A stretch of DNA of 50,336 nucleotides from Thiocystis minor (GTDB lineage Bacteria; Pseudomonadota; Gammaproteobacteria; Chromatiales; Chromatiaceae). Position numbers and translations under genes: made by a program. Shown here piece after piece: positions 18,185 to 26,923 of the stretch. Location: contig NZ_NHSQ01000061.1 of the NCBI RefSeq assembly GCF_016653465.1, positions 1-50,336 of the forward strand. The letters are read 5' to 3'. The notes beneath the pieces were generated by a model, which did not search any database, had not been told where the DNA came from, and saw only the letters and a program-made list of their open reading frames with translations. How positions within the stretch are numbered: position 1 is the stretch's first letter; each line of letters opens with the position of its first letter.

Positions 18185-18475
18185 TTAATCGATCACGAAC
18201 CCTGCGCGCGGATGATAATCAAGAGGCTCGCAGGCGACACCTGTCACCCTGGCTGTTGCGGGACCGGTACGCAGCCAGTCACGCAACTGCGCAACCACCG
18301 CGGCATCTCCACAGAGAAGCACTTCCACTCGCCCATCCGCAAGATTCTGGGCATATCCAGTCACCCCAAGTCGCATCGCCTGCTCGCGGGTCGCGGCTCG
18401 AAAGAACACTCCCTGCACTTGACCGCCAATGAGACAGCGGTAGCAAACTCTGTGTTCCGGCTGAAAATCGTCCAT
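18185..18475 (-). CDS. acyP: acylphosphatase
   Basis: The start at 18475 (GAGGAA about 8 bases upstream) gives 96 residues, the usual size. Catalytic residues are clear: the phosphate-binding G-x-V-Q-G-V-F-F-R26 loop and N44 in G-Y-A-Q-N-L-A-D-G-R-V-E-V. It hydrolyses acyl phosphates such as carbamoyl phosphate and acetyl phosphate. A Cys-containing N-terminal extension (C-Y-R-C) is slightly unusual. It lies downstream of the thioredoxin gene on the same strand, separated by about 80 bases. Confidence 0.9.
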   Translation of the reverse strand: MDDFQPEHRVCYRCLIGGQVQGVFFRAATREQAMRLGVTGYAQNLADGRVEVLLCGDAAVVAQLRDWLRTGPATARVTGVACEPLDYHPRAGFVID

Positions 18476-18553
18476 ACTCTGTTTCCTCTGGGTCGCGGCT
18501 CGCAAGCGCTCAGATTAAAGTGAATCCCGAAGATGCGCGCAATCGACCAATCC

Positions 18554-19132
18554 TTATTGCGCGGGAGCGGCTTGACGTTCGCGCTTGTATTGCTGGAAAG
18601 TGGTGTTCTTATATTGATCTTCGACCACATAATTTCCGAGCCACATGAACTCGCTTGAGTTACGGGTTGCGCCGATGAATTTGGTCATCAGATTCCCCTC
18701 TACATCGAAAAACGCGAATACTGGCGTTGCCCTGACCCGATAAGACTTGAGCGCAAAGTCTTTTTGGCTCATTGCCGCGCCGGAAAAGTCGGTGATTTCA
18801 ACATCCCCTTCGATATCGACGGGAAAGATTTTGAAATATTTCTTGAAATATTCACGCACCCCGGGCTCATTGAGAACTGTCGCTTTCATGCGCTGGCAAA
18901 AGGGGCACTCGTCCATTTCAAACATGAGCAGGACGCCCTTCTTACCCTCGGCTTTGGCCGTCTTGGCTTCCTCGGAGAAGTCGCCGAAGGTCGCGTCGAA
19001 AAAAGACTGATCAGGATCACCGGCCGCCGCCGTCGAGACACTGCTGACCAAGAGCAGGAGAAAGCACAAATTTCGCCAGAATAGGGAGCGATTCGATAAT
19101 CGATGGCCAGAATCGGATAATGCAATCATCAT
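18554..19132 (-). CDS. periplasmic thioredoxin-fold protein, SoxW-like
   Basis: This 192-residue protein has an N-terminal signal segment (F-W-R-N-L-C-F-L-L-L-L-V-S-S, cleavage probably after T-A-A-A). A thioredoxin domain follows with the redox pair C76-P-F-C79 in D-E-C-P-F-C-Q-R-M and the cis-proline V-R-A-T-P-V-F. SoxW and related periplasmic thioredoxins share the CPFC-x-RM form and serve reduction of sulfur-oxidation or cytochrome components. No sox genes are nearby, so the partner is unknown. It is divergent from wrbA. Confidence 0.75.
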   Translation of the reverse strand: MMIALSDSGHRLSNRSLFWRNLCFLLLLVSSVSTAAAGDPDQSFFDATFGDFSEEAKTAKAEGKKGVLLMFEMDECPFCQRMKATVLNEPGVREYFKKYFKIFPVDIEGDVEITDFSGAAMSQKDFALKSYRVRATPVFAFFDVEGNLMTKFIGATRNSSEFMWLGNYVVEDQYKNTTFQQYKRERQAAPAQ

Positions 19133-19162
19133 GGTTCCACCTTCAATAGACTCAAGACGTGA

Positions 19163-19762
<600 letters not shown>

Positions 19763-19838
19763 CCCTACGTGAACCTTCGCGTGCAGCATGAAACCCTGAA
19801 CATGAATTGGCATCGTTAGGCATCTCCAAGCGGGTCGC

Positions 19839-20606
19839 ATGGTCTTGAACGCCACCCTTCAGCAACTCCATCTCCCGCTCGAATGGGTCAGGGAACCGAC
19901 CCTGAGCGAATATCTATCGGGACCCAATGCGGAAGCCGTCGCCCTCGTTTCGGCCATGGCGGCAGGCGTTGGCGAGCCCTTCCTGTTCCTGTTCGGCAAC
20001 ACCGGTACTGGCAAGACCCACCTGTTGCAAGCCGCCTGCATTGCAGCGACCGAGCAAGGTCGGCAGACACACTTTGTTCCATTGGGAGCCGCAGGCCTGG
20101 AACCGATCCTCTTCGAGGATCTGGAGCGACTCGATCTGGTAGCGATCGACGATGTGCAAACCATCGCTGGCGACGCGGTTTGGGAGCACGCCCTCTTCGA
20201 TCTGTTCAACCGGATGCGAGAAAAAGGCCGCCACCTTCTCGCCGCGGCCAAATCGGCTCCGGACGCACTCCCATTGGGACTTCCCGATCTGCGTTCGCGT
20301 CTCCAATGGGGGCCTCGGTATTGCTTGACACCTCTCACGGATGCGGACTGCGAACAACTGTTGATCGAATCGGCCCATCGCCGCGGCATGGATCTGAACG
20401 ACCAACAGGTGCGTTACATCATGAATTACCACGCCCGCGATCCAGCGTCTCTACTAACGCTGGTTGCACAAATCGATAGCCTGAGCCTTTGCGAACAACG
20501 CCAACCGACGATTCCGCTCATCCGACGCGCCATGCGGGGAGACGTCAAAACCGAGCCGACTCTGTCGCCGCCTGGCTCAAGCGCGGCTGATGCCAGAGAC
20601 GAATAA
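19839..20606 (+). CDS. hda: DnaA regulatory inactivator Hda
   Basis: This 255-residue AAA+ protein is related to DnaA domain III but without the DNA-binding domain. Near the N-terminus is the sliding-clamp-binding motif Q9-L-H-L-P-L14. Walker A is G-N-T-G-T-G-K-T (53-60), Walker B is V-A-I-D-D-V-Q, and there is an R-S-R-L arginine finger region. With the DNA-loaded beta clamp it stimulates ATP hydrolysis by DnaA and prevents re-initiation. Proximity to a CDP-alcohol transferase and purM-purN matches the order known in many gammaproteobacteria. The Ser/Pro/Asp-rich C-terminus is an extension. Confidence 0.93.
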   Translation: MVLNATLQQLHLPLEWVREPTLSEYLSGPNAEAVALVSAMAAGVGEPFLFLFGNTGTGKTHLLQAACIAATEQGRQTHFVPLGAAGLEPILFEDLERLDLVAIDDVQTIAGDAVWEHALFDLFNRMREKGRHLLAAAKSAPDALPLGLPDLRSRLQWGPRYCLTPLTDADCEQLLIESAHRRGMDLNDQQVRYIMNYHARDPASLLTLVAQIDSLSLCEQRQPTIPLIRRAMRGDVKTEPTLSPPGSSAADARDE

Positions 20607-20623
20607 TGTCATCATGGCGCGGC

Positions 20624-21205
20624 TTAATCTTCCTTCAATCCACTGCGTATCGCCTTACGGCCCCAGATCCAGACATACTGCAAGCCACTGACCGCGACCG
20701 TGAGAAAACAGGCCCAGATCAGTGGCGGCAACAAACCCACCGGTAGGGGATAGGGACCCGCATCCATGATAATCGCCACCAACAGCAGGATTTGTAACAG
20801 CGTATTGAGCTTACTGATTGGAAGCGGCGCGGCCTCAACCTCCTCGACCCGATAATTGTAGAGGACAGCGCCTCCGACGATCACCAAGTCCCGGAAGACC
20901 ACCGCCAAGACCAACCAGATTGGAATTAAGCCAAGGGCGCCCAAAACCAGAAAACAGCACACCAGCAGAGTCTTGTCCGCGAGTGGATCCAGGATGCCTC
21001 CAAGCCGACTCTGCCAACCATAGTGCTTGGCCAGAAAGCCATCAAGACCGTCCGAGGCGCCAGCGGCGGCGAACAAGACCAATGCCCAACCGAATTCATC
21101 CACGAGCAGCAGATAAACCACGGGGATCACGGCGATCAGCCGCAGGACGCTAATGATGTTGGGCAGATCTTTGAGCTTCACGAACAGAACCTTGACGCTA
21201 TGCAA
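20624..21205 (-). CDS. CDP-alcohol phosphatidyltransferase family protein (PgsA-like)
   Basis: This integral membrane enzyme has about 5-6 hydrophobic helices. The signature D-x2-D-G-x2-A-R-x8-G-x3-D-x3-D is present with Lys replacing Arg (S-D-G-L-D-G-F-L-A-K, then G-G-I-L-D-P-L-A-D-K). PgsA makes phosphatidylglycerol phosphate from CDP-diacylglycerol and glycerol 3-phosphate. This is a likely paralogue rather than certainly PgsA. The frame opens at a TTG (21205); a GTG at 21181 with AAGG 8 bases before it is an equally good start. It is convergent with hda (17 bases apart) and divergent from purM. Confidence 0.85.
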   Translation of the reverse strand: MHSVKVLFVKLKDLPNIISVLRLIAVIPVVYLLLVDEFGWALVLFAAAGASDGLDGFLAKHYGWQSRLGGILDPLADKTLLVCCFLVLGALGLIPIWLVLAVVFRDLVIVGGAVLYNYRVEEVEAAPLPISKLNTLLQILLLVAIIMDAGPYPLPVGLLPPLIWACFLTVAVSGLQYVWIWGRKAIRSGLKED

Positions 21206-21296
21206 TGACTGGTTTCCAAGATCCTAGCCAGGCATCCGCCAGCTGTCCAAGCATCTCGGTATACAATCGTCCTATCAACCTATCCCTGGAGCCACC

Positions 21297-22385
21297 ATGT
21301 CGCAGGACTTTCGCCAAACTTCACTCAGCTATCGTGACGCTGGCGTCGATATTGACGCCGGCGCCCGTCTTGTGGAGCGCATCAAGCCGCTCGCCGCCGC
21401 AACCGCTCGCCCGGGAGTCATCGCCGGACTCGGCGGCTTCGGCGCACTCTTCGAACTGCCACTGGCGGAGTATCGCCAACCCATCCTCGTCTCGGGTACC
21501 GATGGCGTTGGCACCAAGCTCAAGTTGGCGATCGAGCTTGGGCGACACGATAGCATCGGCATCGATCTGGTCGCCATGTGCGCAAACGACATCCTGGTCA
21601 GCGGTGCCGAACCGCTGTTCTTTCTCGACTATTACGCCACCGGTCGGCTTGACGTGGAGGTCGCCGCCTCGGTCATCGCCGGCATTGCCCGCGGCTGCGA
21701 GCTGGCAGGCTGCGCTCTGACCGGCGGCGAAACCGCTGAAATGCCCGGGCTCTACAGTGACGGCGACTATGACTTGGCGGGATTCTGTGTCGGTATCGCC
21801 GAGAAAGCGGAGCTGATTTTACCCGAGCGGGTCGCTCCACGCGATGTCCTGCTCGGGATCCGCTCATCGGGTCCCCACTCGAACGGTTACTCGCTGATCC
21901 GCAAGGTGATCGAGGTCAGTGGAGCGGATTCGGCCGGAACGCTCGCGCAACGGCTTTCCCAAGATCTCGATGGGGCTTCGCTGGGTGACCGGTTGCTGGC
22001 GCCGACGCGGATTTATGTTCGCTCGGTGCTTCCTCTCACACGCGCACTGCCGGTCCATGCGCTCGCGCACATCACCGGTGGCGGGCTGACCGAAAACCTG
22101 CCGCGAGTATTGCCCCACGGTACCCGCGCGCATGTGGATCTGGACACTTGGCGCCCGTCGCCCATTTTTGACTGGATCCAAAACGAGGGTGGCATCTCCA
22201 ACGCCGAAATGCTCCGTACCTTCAACTGTGGCGTCGGGATGATCGTCTGCGTCGCACCCAATGATGTTCAAATAGCGCTTGAACGGCTCCAGACCGCCGG
22301 CGAAGAGGCATGGGTGCTAGGCCATATTGAAAGCAGCGAAGGCGAGCCCGAGGTCATCTACCGTGGCGGGAGCATGAATGCCTGA
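21297..22385 (+). CDS. purM: phosphoribosylformylglycinamidine cyclo-ligase PurM
   Basis: This 362-residue AIR synthetase closes the imidazole ring of formylglycinamidine ribonucleotide using ATP. Recognisable segments are [46 protein letters not shown] and [13 protein letters not shown]. It overlaps purN by 8 bases, so the two purine genes are coupled. A TACAAT at 21262-21267 could be a -10 element; I see no clear PurR palindrome upstream. Confidence 0.96.
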   Translation: MSQDFRQTSLSYRDAGVDIDAGARLVERIKPLAAATARPGVIAGLGGFGALFELPLAEYRQPILVSGTDGVGTKLKLAIELGRHDSIGIDLVAMCANDILVSGAEPLFFLDYYATGRLDVEVAASVIAGIARGCELAGCALTGGETAEMPGLYSDGDYDLAGFCVGIAEKAELILPERVAPRDVLLGIRSSGPHSNGYSLIRKVIEVSGADSAGTLAQRLSQDLDGASLGDRLLAPTRIYVRSVLPLTRALPVHALAHITGGGLTENLPRVLPHGTRAHVDLDTWRPSPIFDWIQNEGGISNAEMLRTFNCGVGMIVCVAPNDVQIALERLQTAGEEAWVLGHIESSEGEPEVIYRGGSMNA

Positions 22386-23025
22386 AGACAAGCGGCTCAA
22401 GATCGTCGCGCTCATCTCGGGCGGCGGCAGCAACCTGCAAGCCCTGATCGACGCCCAGAGACAGGGTCTGCCGATTCGCATCGTCGCTGTCGTCAGCAAT
22501 CGGGCGGACGCCCCAGGACTCGAACGTGCTCGGCGCCACGGGATTCCATCGGAGATTCTGGGGCACGGCGACTACTCCAATCGCCATGCCTATGACGAGG
22601 ATCTCAAGCGTCTGATCGATCGTTACGATCCTGGACTCGTCATCCTGGCGGGCTTTATGCGAATTTTAACCCCCGAATTCGTCACCCACTACCACGGGAG
22701 GATGCTCAATATCCATCCGTCTCTGCTGCCGAAATTTCGTGGCTTGCACACCCACCAGAGGGTGTTGGACGCAGGCGAGACACGGCATGGCGCGAGCGTC
22801 CATTTCGTCACCGCCGAACTCGACGGGGGGCCTGTCATCCTTCAGGCAGAAGTACCCGTGCTACCCCAGGACGACAGCGCGACCCTCGCGGCGCGCGTCC
22901 TCGAACAGGAACACCTCATTTATCCTGCCGTCGTGCGCTGGTTTGCGGAAGGGCGCCTGGAATTCGGCGAGGACGGACGCCCCTGGCTGGATGGCAAGCC
23001 AATGGAGAAACCATGCCTCATTTAA
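22378..23025 (+). CDS. purN: phosphoribosylglycinamide formyltransferase PurN
   Basis: This 215-residue GAR transformylase uses 10-formyl-tetrahydrofolate. N-terminal [11 protein letters not shown] binds the phosphate. The catalytic Asn-His-Asp set appears in [12 protein letters not shown] and [17 protein letters not shown] is also conserved. The start lies inside the end of purM, 8 bases overlapping. Its TAA overlaps the stop of the convergent gene at 23022 by 4 bases. Confidence 0.96.
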   Translation: MPEDKRLKIVALISGGGSNLQALIDAQRQGLPIRIVAVVSNRADAPGLERARRHGIPSEILGHGDYSNRHAYDEDLKRLIDRYDPGLVILAGFMRILTPEFVTHYHGRMLNIHPSLLPKFRGLHTHQRVLDAGETRHGASVHFVTAELDGGPVILQAEVPVLPQDDSATLAARVLEQEHLIYPAVVRWFAEGRLEFGEDGRPWLDGKPMEKPCLI

Positions 23026-23996
23026 AGAACATTGATCGAAAAAGTTTGCGTCGTCAGCTGCCCTTCGGTGTCGAACACCTTCAGCGTTACGTTGTATAAC
23101 CCTTTTAGGCCAGAGTAGGCGGGATCATTGCTGTCAAAATAATAATTTGACAAATCATGATTGACACCAATGATCGTTTTACGAAAACCGAGAAGGCCTA
23201 TCCCTTTAGGCCCGCTCACTTTCATAACGATTTGTTTGAGCCCCTTCTCATCCCGCGCCATTCCGGAAAAAAATTTTTTTCCGCCCAAGCGGACATTTAA
23301 TGCCAATGCAGGGGTTGGACAGAATGTCGGAGGGGCATTCTCGTCGACCGAATGCCGACGCACCGGCCTGTAATTTTTTAATGACGACCAGCTCCACTCT
23401 CTATAACGCGCCGTTCGAGGCGTCTGTTCCATCGCGAGAATCCCGGATGCCGTTCTTGCCTTGAACAAGACAATGTGAACGCCGCTTCGATTGAGCGCAT
23501 CGCCAATACGTAGATCGACGTTTTGCCCCGTTCCCTGATTGCCAAGGCAAGTGACATAGTCGCCATCAGTCGTTGCGTCCCCCTCGAAATCGACGGTGAA
23601 ATACCGCATGGGCAACTTCCAGGCGATACTCACGAATCCGGAGCAGTCGTTTCCCAATTCCGTTTGTCCACCAGCAGTGGTTGCAACTGCGTCAAGAAAT
23701 TCCGTTTTATTCTCCGGGGGATAGTCATCGCTCTCCTCGAATCCCGAACTGTACGCCTCTCCTGAATAATAGACGCCTTTCCAAAAAGTATAATAGATCG
23801 CGTCATATCCAAAGTTCTGGATTGTTTTATTCGGGGTCCATTTGAAGTCAATCATGGCTGCCGCTTCATCATGGATTTGCGATCTCGTGATCACTCCCCA
23901 TTCATCGCCCTCCCAAGTCAGCGCAACGGTCGTATAAATAACGCACGCGACACTGACGACAACGGACTGCGTCGAGAATTTTTTTTGAATATTCAT
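23022..23996 (-). CDS. secreted NlpC/P60-like cysteine peptidase with C-terminal beta domain
   Basis: The start at 23996 (AAGG nearby) gives 324 residues with a signal segment (S-V-V-V-S-V-A-C-V-I-Y-T-T-V-A). The central region has G-N-D-C-S-G-F-V-S and R-S-G-V-H-I-V-L-F-K, the Cys-His arrangement of NlpC/P60 or CHAP-like peptidoglycan hydrolases; a third polar residue may be Glu in A-M-E-Q-T. The last 110 residues (G-L-K-Q-I-V-M-K-V-S-G to the end) resemble an Ig-like or Big-type beta-sandwich. Codon and base use are visibly more AT-rich than in the neighbours (poly-A/T runs), suggesting transfer. The exact family is uncertain. Confidence 0.5.
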   Translation of the reverse strand: MNIQKKFSTQSVVVSVACVIYTTVALTWEGDEWGVITRSQIHDEAAAMIDFKWTPNKTIQNFGYDAIYYTFWKGVYYSGEAYSSGFEESDDYPPENKTEFLDAVATTAGGQTELGNDCSGFVSIAWKLPMRYFTVDFEGDATTDGDYVTCLGNQGTGQNVDLRIGDALNRSGVHIVLFKARTASGILAMEQTPRTARYREWSWSSLKNYRPVRRHSVDENAPPTFCPTPALALNVRLGGKKFFSGMARDEKGLKQIVMKVSGPKGIGLLGFRKTIIGVNHDLSNYYFDSNDPAYSGLKGLYNVTLKVFDTEGQLTTQTFSINVL

Positions 23997-24183
23997 GCAG
24001 ACCATCCTTACATGAGTTGGCATATGGCGACATATCCACGATCCACCACTCCAAGTGTAATTTGTTTGAATGAGATTTTTTATCCGTGTAATTACTCAGC
24101 CCGGACGCAATCGCGACCGATGATCGCCGCGTGACAATCCAAGCTTTTTATTGCAATTCGACGGACTGGGCGTAAGCCTAATA

Positions 24184-24197
24184 CCAACGAACGTTGG
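24184..24197 (-). terminator. small hairpin directly after the DUF1566 gene
   Basis: CCAACG-AA-CGTTGG forms a perfect 6-bp stem abutting the stop codon at 24198. No T-run follows, so termination would be weak. The surrounding 201-base gap up to the NlpC/P60-like start is AT-rich and holds no gene I can support. Confidence 0.3.
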
Positions 24198-24737
24198 CTA
24201 AAGATGATCGCGTACCAGACGGACATAGGCGGAATCGCGCCGCGTGCCATAGTCGACGGCACCGTGGCCGAAGTGCAGGGTCCAGGCGCTACCCGGGTAA
24301 TAGCTCGATGGCGTTGAGGACCAGAAACGGTCCGGCGGGGTATTCGGAAAATTGACAGCGTCGATATCAAGACCATAACAGCGACGCTGAAGCAAGGACG
24401 ATAACTCAGTTTGATCCGGCAGGCGCCAATCGGAGTAACCCGCAAAGACGGCGTCGCGGCCCTGCCGAACGGCCCACTTCCATTTAAACGGCAAAGCATC
24501 GCCAACGACGCAACCGACCCCGCTCAACCCCTCGGTACACTGCTTCCACATCAAGCCAGTCGTACGGTCGATCACCGTGCCATCCCGGTTGGCGACAAAA
24601 CGGCTATCCGGCCGCATGACCGGAAGATCGTCGAGACAGGTCTGAGCGAAACAGCTCGGAACAACCGCCGACATGCTAATAAGCAACGGCAATGCCAGGA
24701 GCAAGCGGGCCTGTTTAAACCGCGTCCAGCATGACAT
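24198..24737 (-). CDS. exported DUF1566 (Lcl C-terminal-like) protein
   Basis: This 179-residue protein has a signal peptide (A-R-L-L-L-A-L-P-L-L-I-S-M, then S-C-F-A-Q). The mature part matches the DUF1566 pattern: F-V-A-N-R-D-G-T-V-I-D-R-T-T-G-L-M-W-K-Q-C, Y-S-D-W-R-L-P-D-Q-T-E-L, F-W-S-S-T-P and the end Y-V-R-L-V-R. Such domains occur on secreted and surface proteins and in the Legionella collagen-like adhesin; they may bind ligands. Four cysteines could form disulfides. It lies upstream of the NlpC/P60-like gene on the same strand, so both may be exported as part of one small accessory block. Confidence 0.75.
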   Translation of the reverse strand: MSCWTRFKQARLLLALPLLISMSAVVPSCFAQTCLDDLPVMRPDSRFVANRDGTVIDRTTGLMWKQCTEGLSGVGCVVGDALPFKWKWAVRQGRDAVFAGYSDWRLPDQTELSSLLQRRCYGLDIDAVNFPNTPPDRFWSSTPSSYYPGSAWTLHFGHGAVDYGTRRDSAYVRLVRDHL

Positions 24738-24811
24738 GGGTTGTTTCGTGCGATCCCCGGCTTCGCGATCACCAGCACCGAGCGGTGAAACGCGGTTGAA
24801 AGATGGAATGG

Positions 24812-25084
24812 CTACTTCTTCCCGGTCGTCGCTTCCGGCGCCGCCGCAGTCGAACCGGATATGCCGGCGACGTTCGTTAGCATTTTCTGGAACAGATCCC
24901 AGGAAGCCATGGTCCCCGCCATATAGGGCTGGAACAACTTGATGGGATCGTAGCCCTCGGCTCCGGACATCATGCGTTCGCGGATATCATCCATCATCTG
25001 GCGCTGGAACGCCTCCACATCCGGCAAGCCAAACAATTTACGAACCTCGTCCGGGGTAATATCGAAATCGACGGTCACCTTCAT
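24812..25084 (-). CDS. DUF6489-like small protein
   Basis: The start at 25084 (CGGGAGAG about 5 bases upstream) gives 90 residues: M-K-V-T-V-D-F-D-I-T-P-D-E-V-R-K-L-F-G-L-P-D-V, then an amphipathic helical middle and an Ala/Ser/Thr-rich tail. The opening (KV.VD...TP.E.R...GLPDV) is the hallmark I associate with DUF6489. The middle Q-P-Y-M-A-G-T-M-A-S-W-D-L-F-Q-K-M resembles segments of phasin-like or polymer-associated proteins, but this is only an impression. Function unknown. The longer frame upstream overlaps the next gene and is rejected. Confidence 0.65.
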   Translation of the reverse strand: MKVTVDFDITPDEVRKLFGLPDVEAFQRQMMDDIRERMMSGAEGYDPIKLFQPYMAGTMASWDLFQKMLTNVAGISGSTAAAPEATTGKK

Positions 25085-25157
25085 AGCGCTCTCCCGAGGG
25101 GCACGGCAACAGGCCGCGGCTGTGTTCAACGACTCTTTTCGACTCTCTGGCCGTGCC

Positions 25158-25622
25158 TCAATGACGGCTGGCGCGCGCAACCGGTTCGGCTGGCGTCGGT
25201 TCCTCGATCGTCATGGCGCGACGAACCCGCCGGCCAATCAGGGTACAAGCCCGCTCGAAGGCGCGCGATGCCTCGCGCGCGGTCCAGTCCCACTCGGAGG
25301 GATGCGACGTGGACGGGCATTGCCAGTGACCCGTGGTCAGCAGCGACCCGATTCGAATTTCCAGGGTCCAGTCATGCCAGAGGGTTTCAGGTTGATCCTC
25401 CTCGACGAATTCCTGCTCGGCAAGACGAATATAGTTTCCGGCGTGATCGTCCATGGCGACCAGATTGGATAACAGCAGGGTATCGTCGATACAACTGGTC
25501 CAACCCGTATGGACCGCAGTGGCCGTGCCCATGAGCGAATGGATGAGTAAGGCCGGGGTGATGGTCAGCGACAGGGGCGTGTCCCAATCCGGTTCCGTGG
25601 CATCGTCGGTTTCTGGTGTCAT
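25158..25622 (-). CDS. hypothetical protein
   Basis: About 154 residues from the ATG at 25622 (alternative start at 25658). It is acidic and Trp-rich (D-W-D, W-T-S-C, H-D-W-T-L-E-I-R-I-G-S-L, W-Q-C-P, W-D-W-T-A-R-E-A-S-R-A-F-E-R-A). There is no signal peptide or membrane segment. The central hydrophobic stretch alternates strands, suggesting a small alpha/beta domain ending in a helix. I recognise no family. It precedes the DUF6489-like gene with 73 bases between, probably one transcript. Confidence 0.55.
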   Translation of the reverse strand: MTPETDDATEPDWDTPLSLTITPALLIHSLMGTATAVHTGWTSCIDDTLLLSNLVAMDDHAGNYIRLAEQEFVEEDQPETLWHDWTLEIRIGSLLTTGHWQCPSTSHPSEWDWTAREASRAFERACTLIGRRVRRAMTIEEPTPAEPVARASRH

Positions 25623-25892
25623 AATCGCTTTCGAACCCAAGCCGCTGGGCCATTTCAATCATACATTTCACATGGTCTAAGTCTACGACCGGCGACCCGG
25701 ACGCGGCAATCCCACGTGCGGTGTCCGGCCAGGATGGTTCTCGTCACGTCAACCTGGAGTCAGCAGTATGTCAGTGATCCTCGATCTCGCCATCTTCCCC
25801 ACCGATCAAGGGATCAGCGTCAGCGATTCGAGTTCTCCTCCCGGCCCGATCCCGGTATGGTGTCGATATTGCCACGTAATGGAAATCCAATC

Positions 25893-26729
25893 ATGAAGGT
25901 CGCAATCTTTTCGGATGTGCAGGCCAACCTTCCCGCCATGGAGACGGCGGTGGAGCGGATCCTCGCCTGGAATCCGGACCTGGTGGTGATGGCCGGCGAT
26001 CTGGTCAACCGCGGCCCCACCAGCCTGGGCTGCCTGGAGTTGTTCGACCAACTGCGCCGGGAGCGCGGCTGGCTCCCGGTCCAGGGCAATCACGAGACCT
26101 GGATCCTGCGTTGCGCCCGCGAGGCGCCTAAAACCGAGTTGGAGGAACAGATGCGGCGCTTCGCCGACTGGACCTATCGCCAACTTCAACCGAGAATCGC
26201 GGCGATGGAAGATTGGCCGGACCATCTGTGTTTCCACGGCGGCCGCGACGACACCTGGGTCCACGTGACCCATGGCACCATGGCCAGCAACCGTCAGGGC
26301 ATCTCGCTCAATGTCCCGGACGAGGATCTGCGGGGTGCCCTGCCCCCGGATATCGCGCTGTTCGTCACCGCCCACACGCACCGCCCGCTCGAGCGCGTGC
26401 TCGACGGCACGCCCATCCTGAACGTCGGTTCGGTCGGCTCACCCTTCGATGGCGACCCGCGTGGCAGCTATGCCCTGCTGGAACTGCGCGCCGGCCGCTG
26501 GCGCTGGGAGATCGTCCGCTTCGAGTATGATCGCGCGCGGGCCGAACGGGACTTCCGGAATTCCGGATTCATCGACGAAGGTGGACCGCTGGCCCGCATC
26601 CTGTTCGAGGAATGGCGCCGGGCCAGCCTCCTGATGCCGCGCTGGCGCCGGGACTACGAACCGGCCGTGCTGACCGGCGAACGCCTGCTGGAACCCGCCG
26701 TCGCGGAATTCCTCGCGGCACTGGACTGA
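25893..26729 (+). CDS. calcineurin-like metallophosphoesterase
   Basis: The start at 25893 is set where the family begins (M-K-V-A-I-F-S-D-V-Q-A-N-L-P-A); the longer frame from 25716 adds a low-complexity leader. 278 residues with A-G-D-L-V-N-R-G-P, V-Q-G-N-H-E-T, V-T-H-G-T and V-T-A-H-T-H-R-P, all metal motifs intact. The D-V-Q-A-N form and R-G-P after the second motif place it nearer the YfcE/diadenosine-tetraphosphatase-like group than CpdA. A C-terminal 80-residue extension (R-A-E-R-D-F-R-N-S-G onward) is of unclear role. The substrate cannot be stated. Confidence 0.8.
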   Translation: MKVAIFSDVQANLPAMETAVERILAWNPDLVVMAGDLVNRGPTSLGCLELFDQLRRERGWLPVQGNHETWILRCAREAPKTELEEQMRRFADWTYRQLQPRIAAMEDWPDHLCFHGGRDDTWVHVTHGTMASNRQGISLNVPDEDLRGALPPDIALFVTAHTHRPLERVLDGTPILNVGSVGSPFDGDPRGSYALLELRAGRWRWEIVRFEYDRARAERDFRNSGFIDEGGPLARILFEEWRRASLLMPRWRRDYEPAVLTGERLLEPAVAEFLAALD

Positions 26730-26779
26730 CGAGCACTGGCCACTCGTGCAGCTGTGCGAAAGTCCCAAGACCGTCTCAG

Positions 26780-26857
26780 GTCGTTGTCGTTGTCGTAATC
26801 GAACATTCGCCATATCGAAACCACGATCACGACAACGATCACGACAACGACAACGAC
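26780..26857. repeat. hexanucleotide tandem repeat forming a long inverted repeat
   Basis: A perfect 16-bp inverted repeat, GTCGTTGTCGTTGTCG at 26780-26795 and its complement at 26842-26857, is built from a repeated GACAAC unit. Extra GATCACGACAAC copies lie in the loop and to its right. Further right, before hslO, ACCACT-type short direct repeats run to the start codon. Slippage-prone and hairpin-forming, it separates the phosphoesterase gene from hslO. Confidence 0.75.
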
Positions 26858-26923
26858 AACGAGGATGTCCCGGTCTCGGAACCTGGGCAGCGAAGAACTA
26901 ACCACTAACCACTGACCACTCGA

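Noticed and set aside
26820-26870. short tandem repeats that might suggest a CRISPR array
   Set aside because: The units are 6-12 bases without unique spacers of constant size, so this is a simple repeat.
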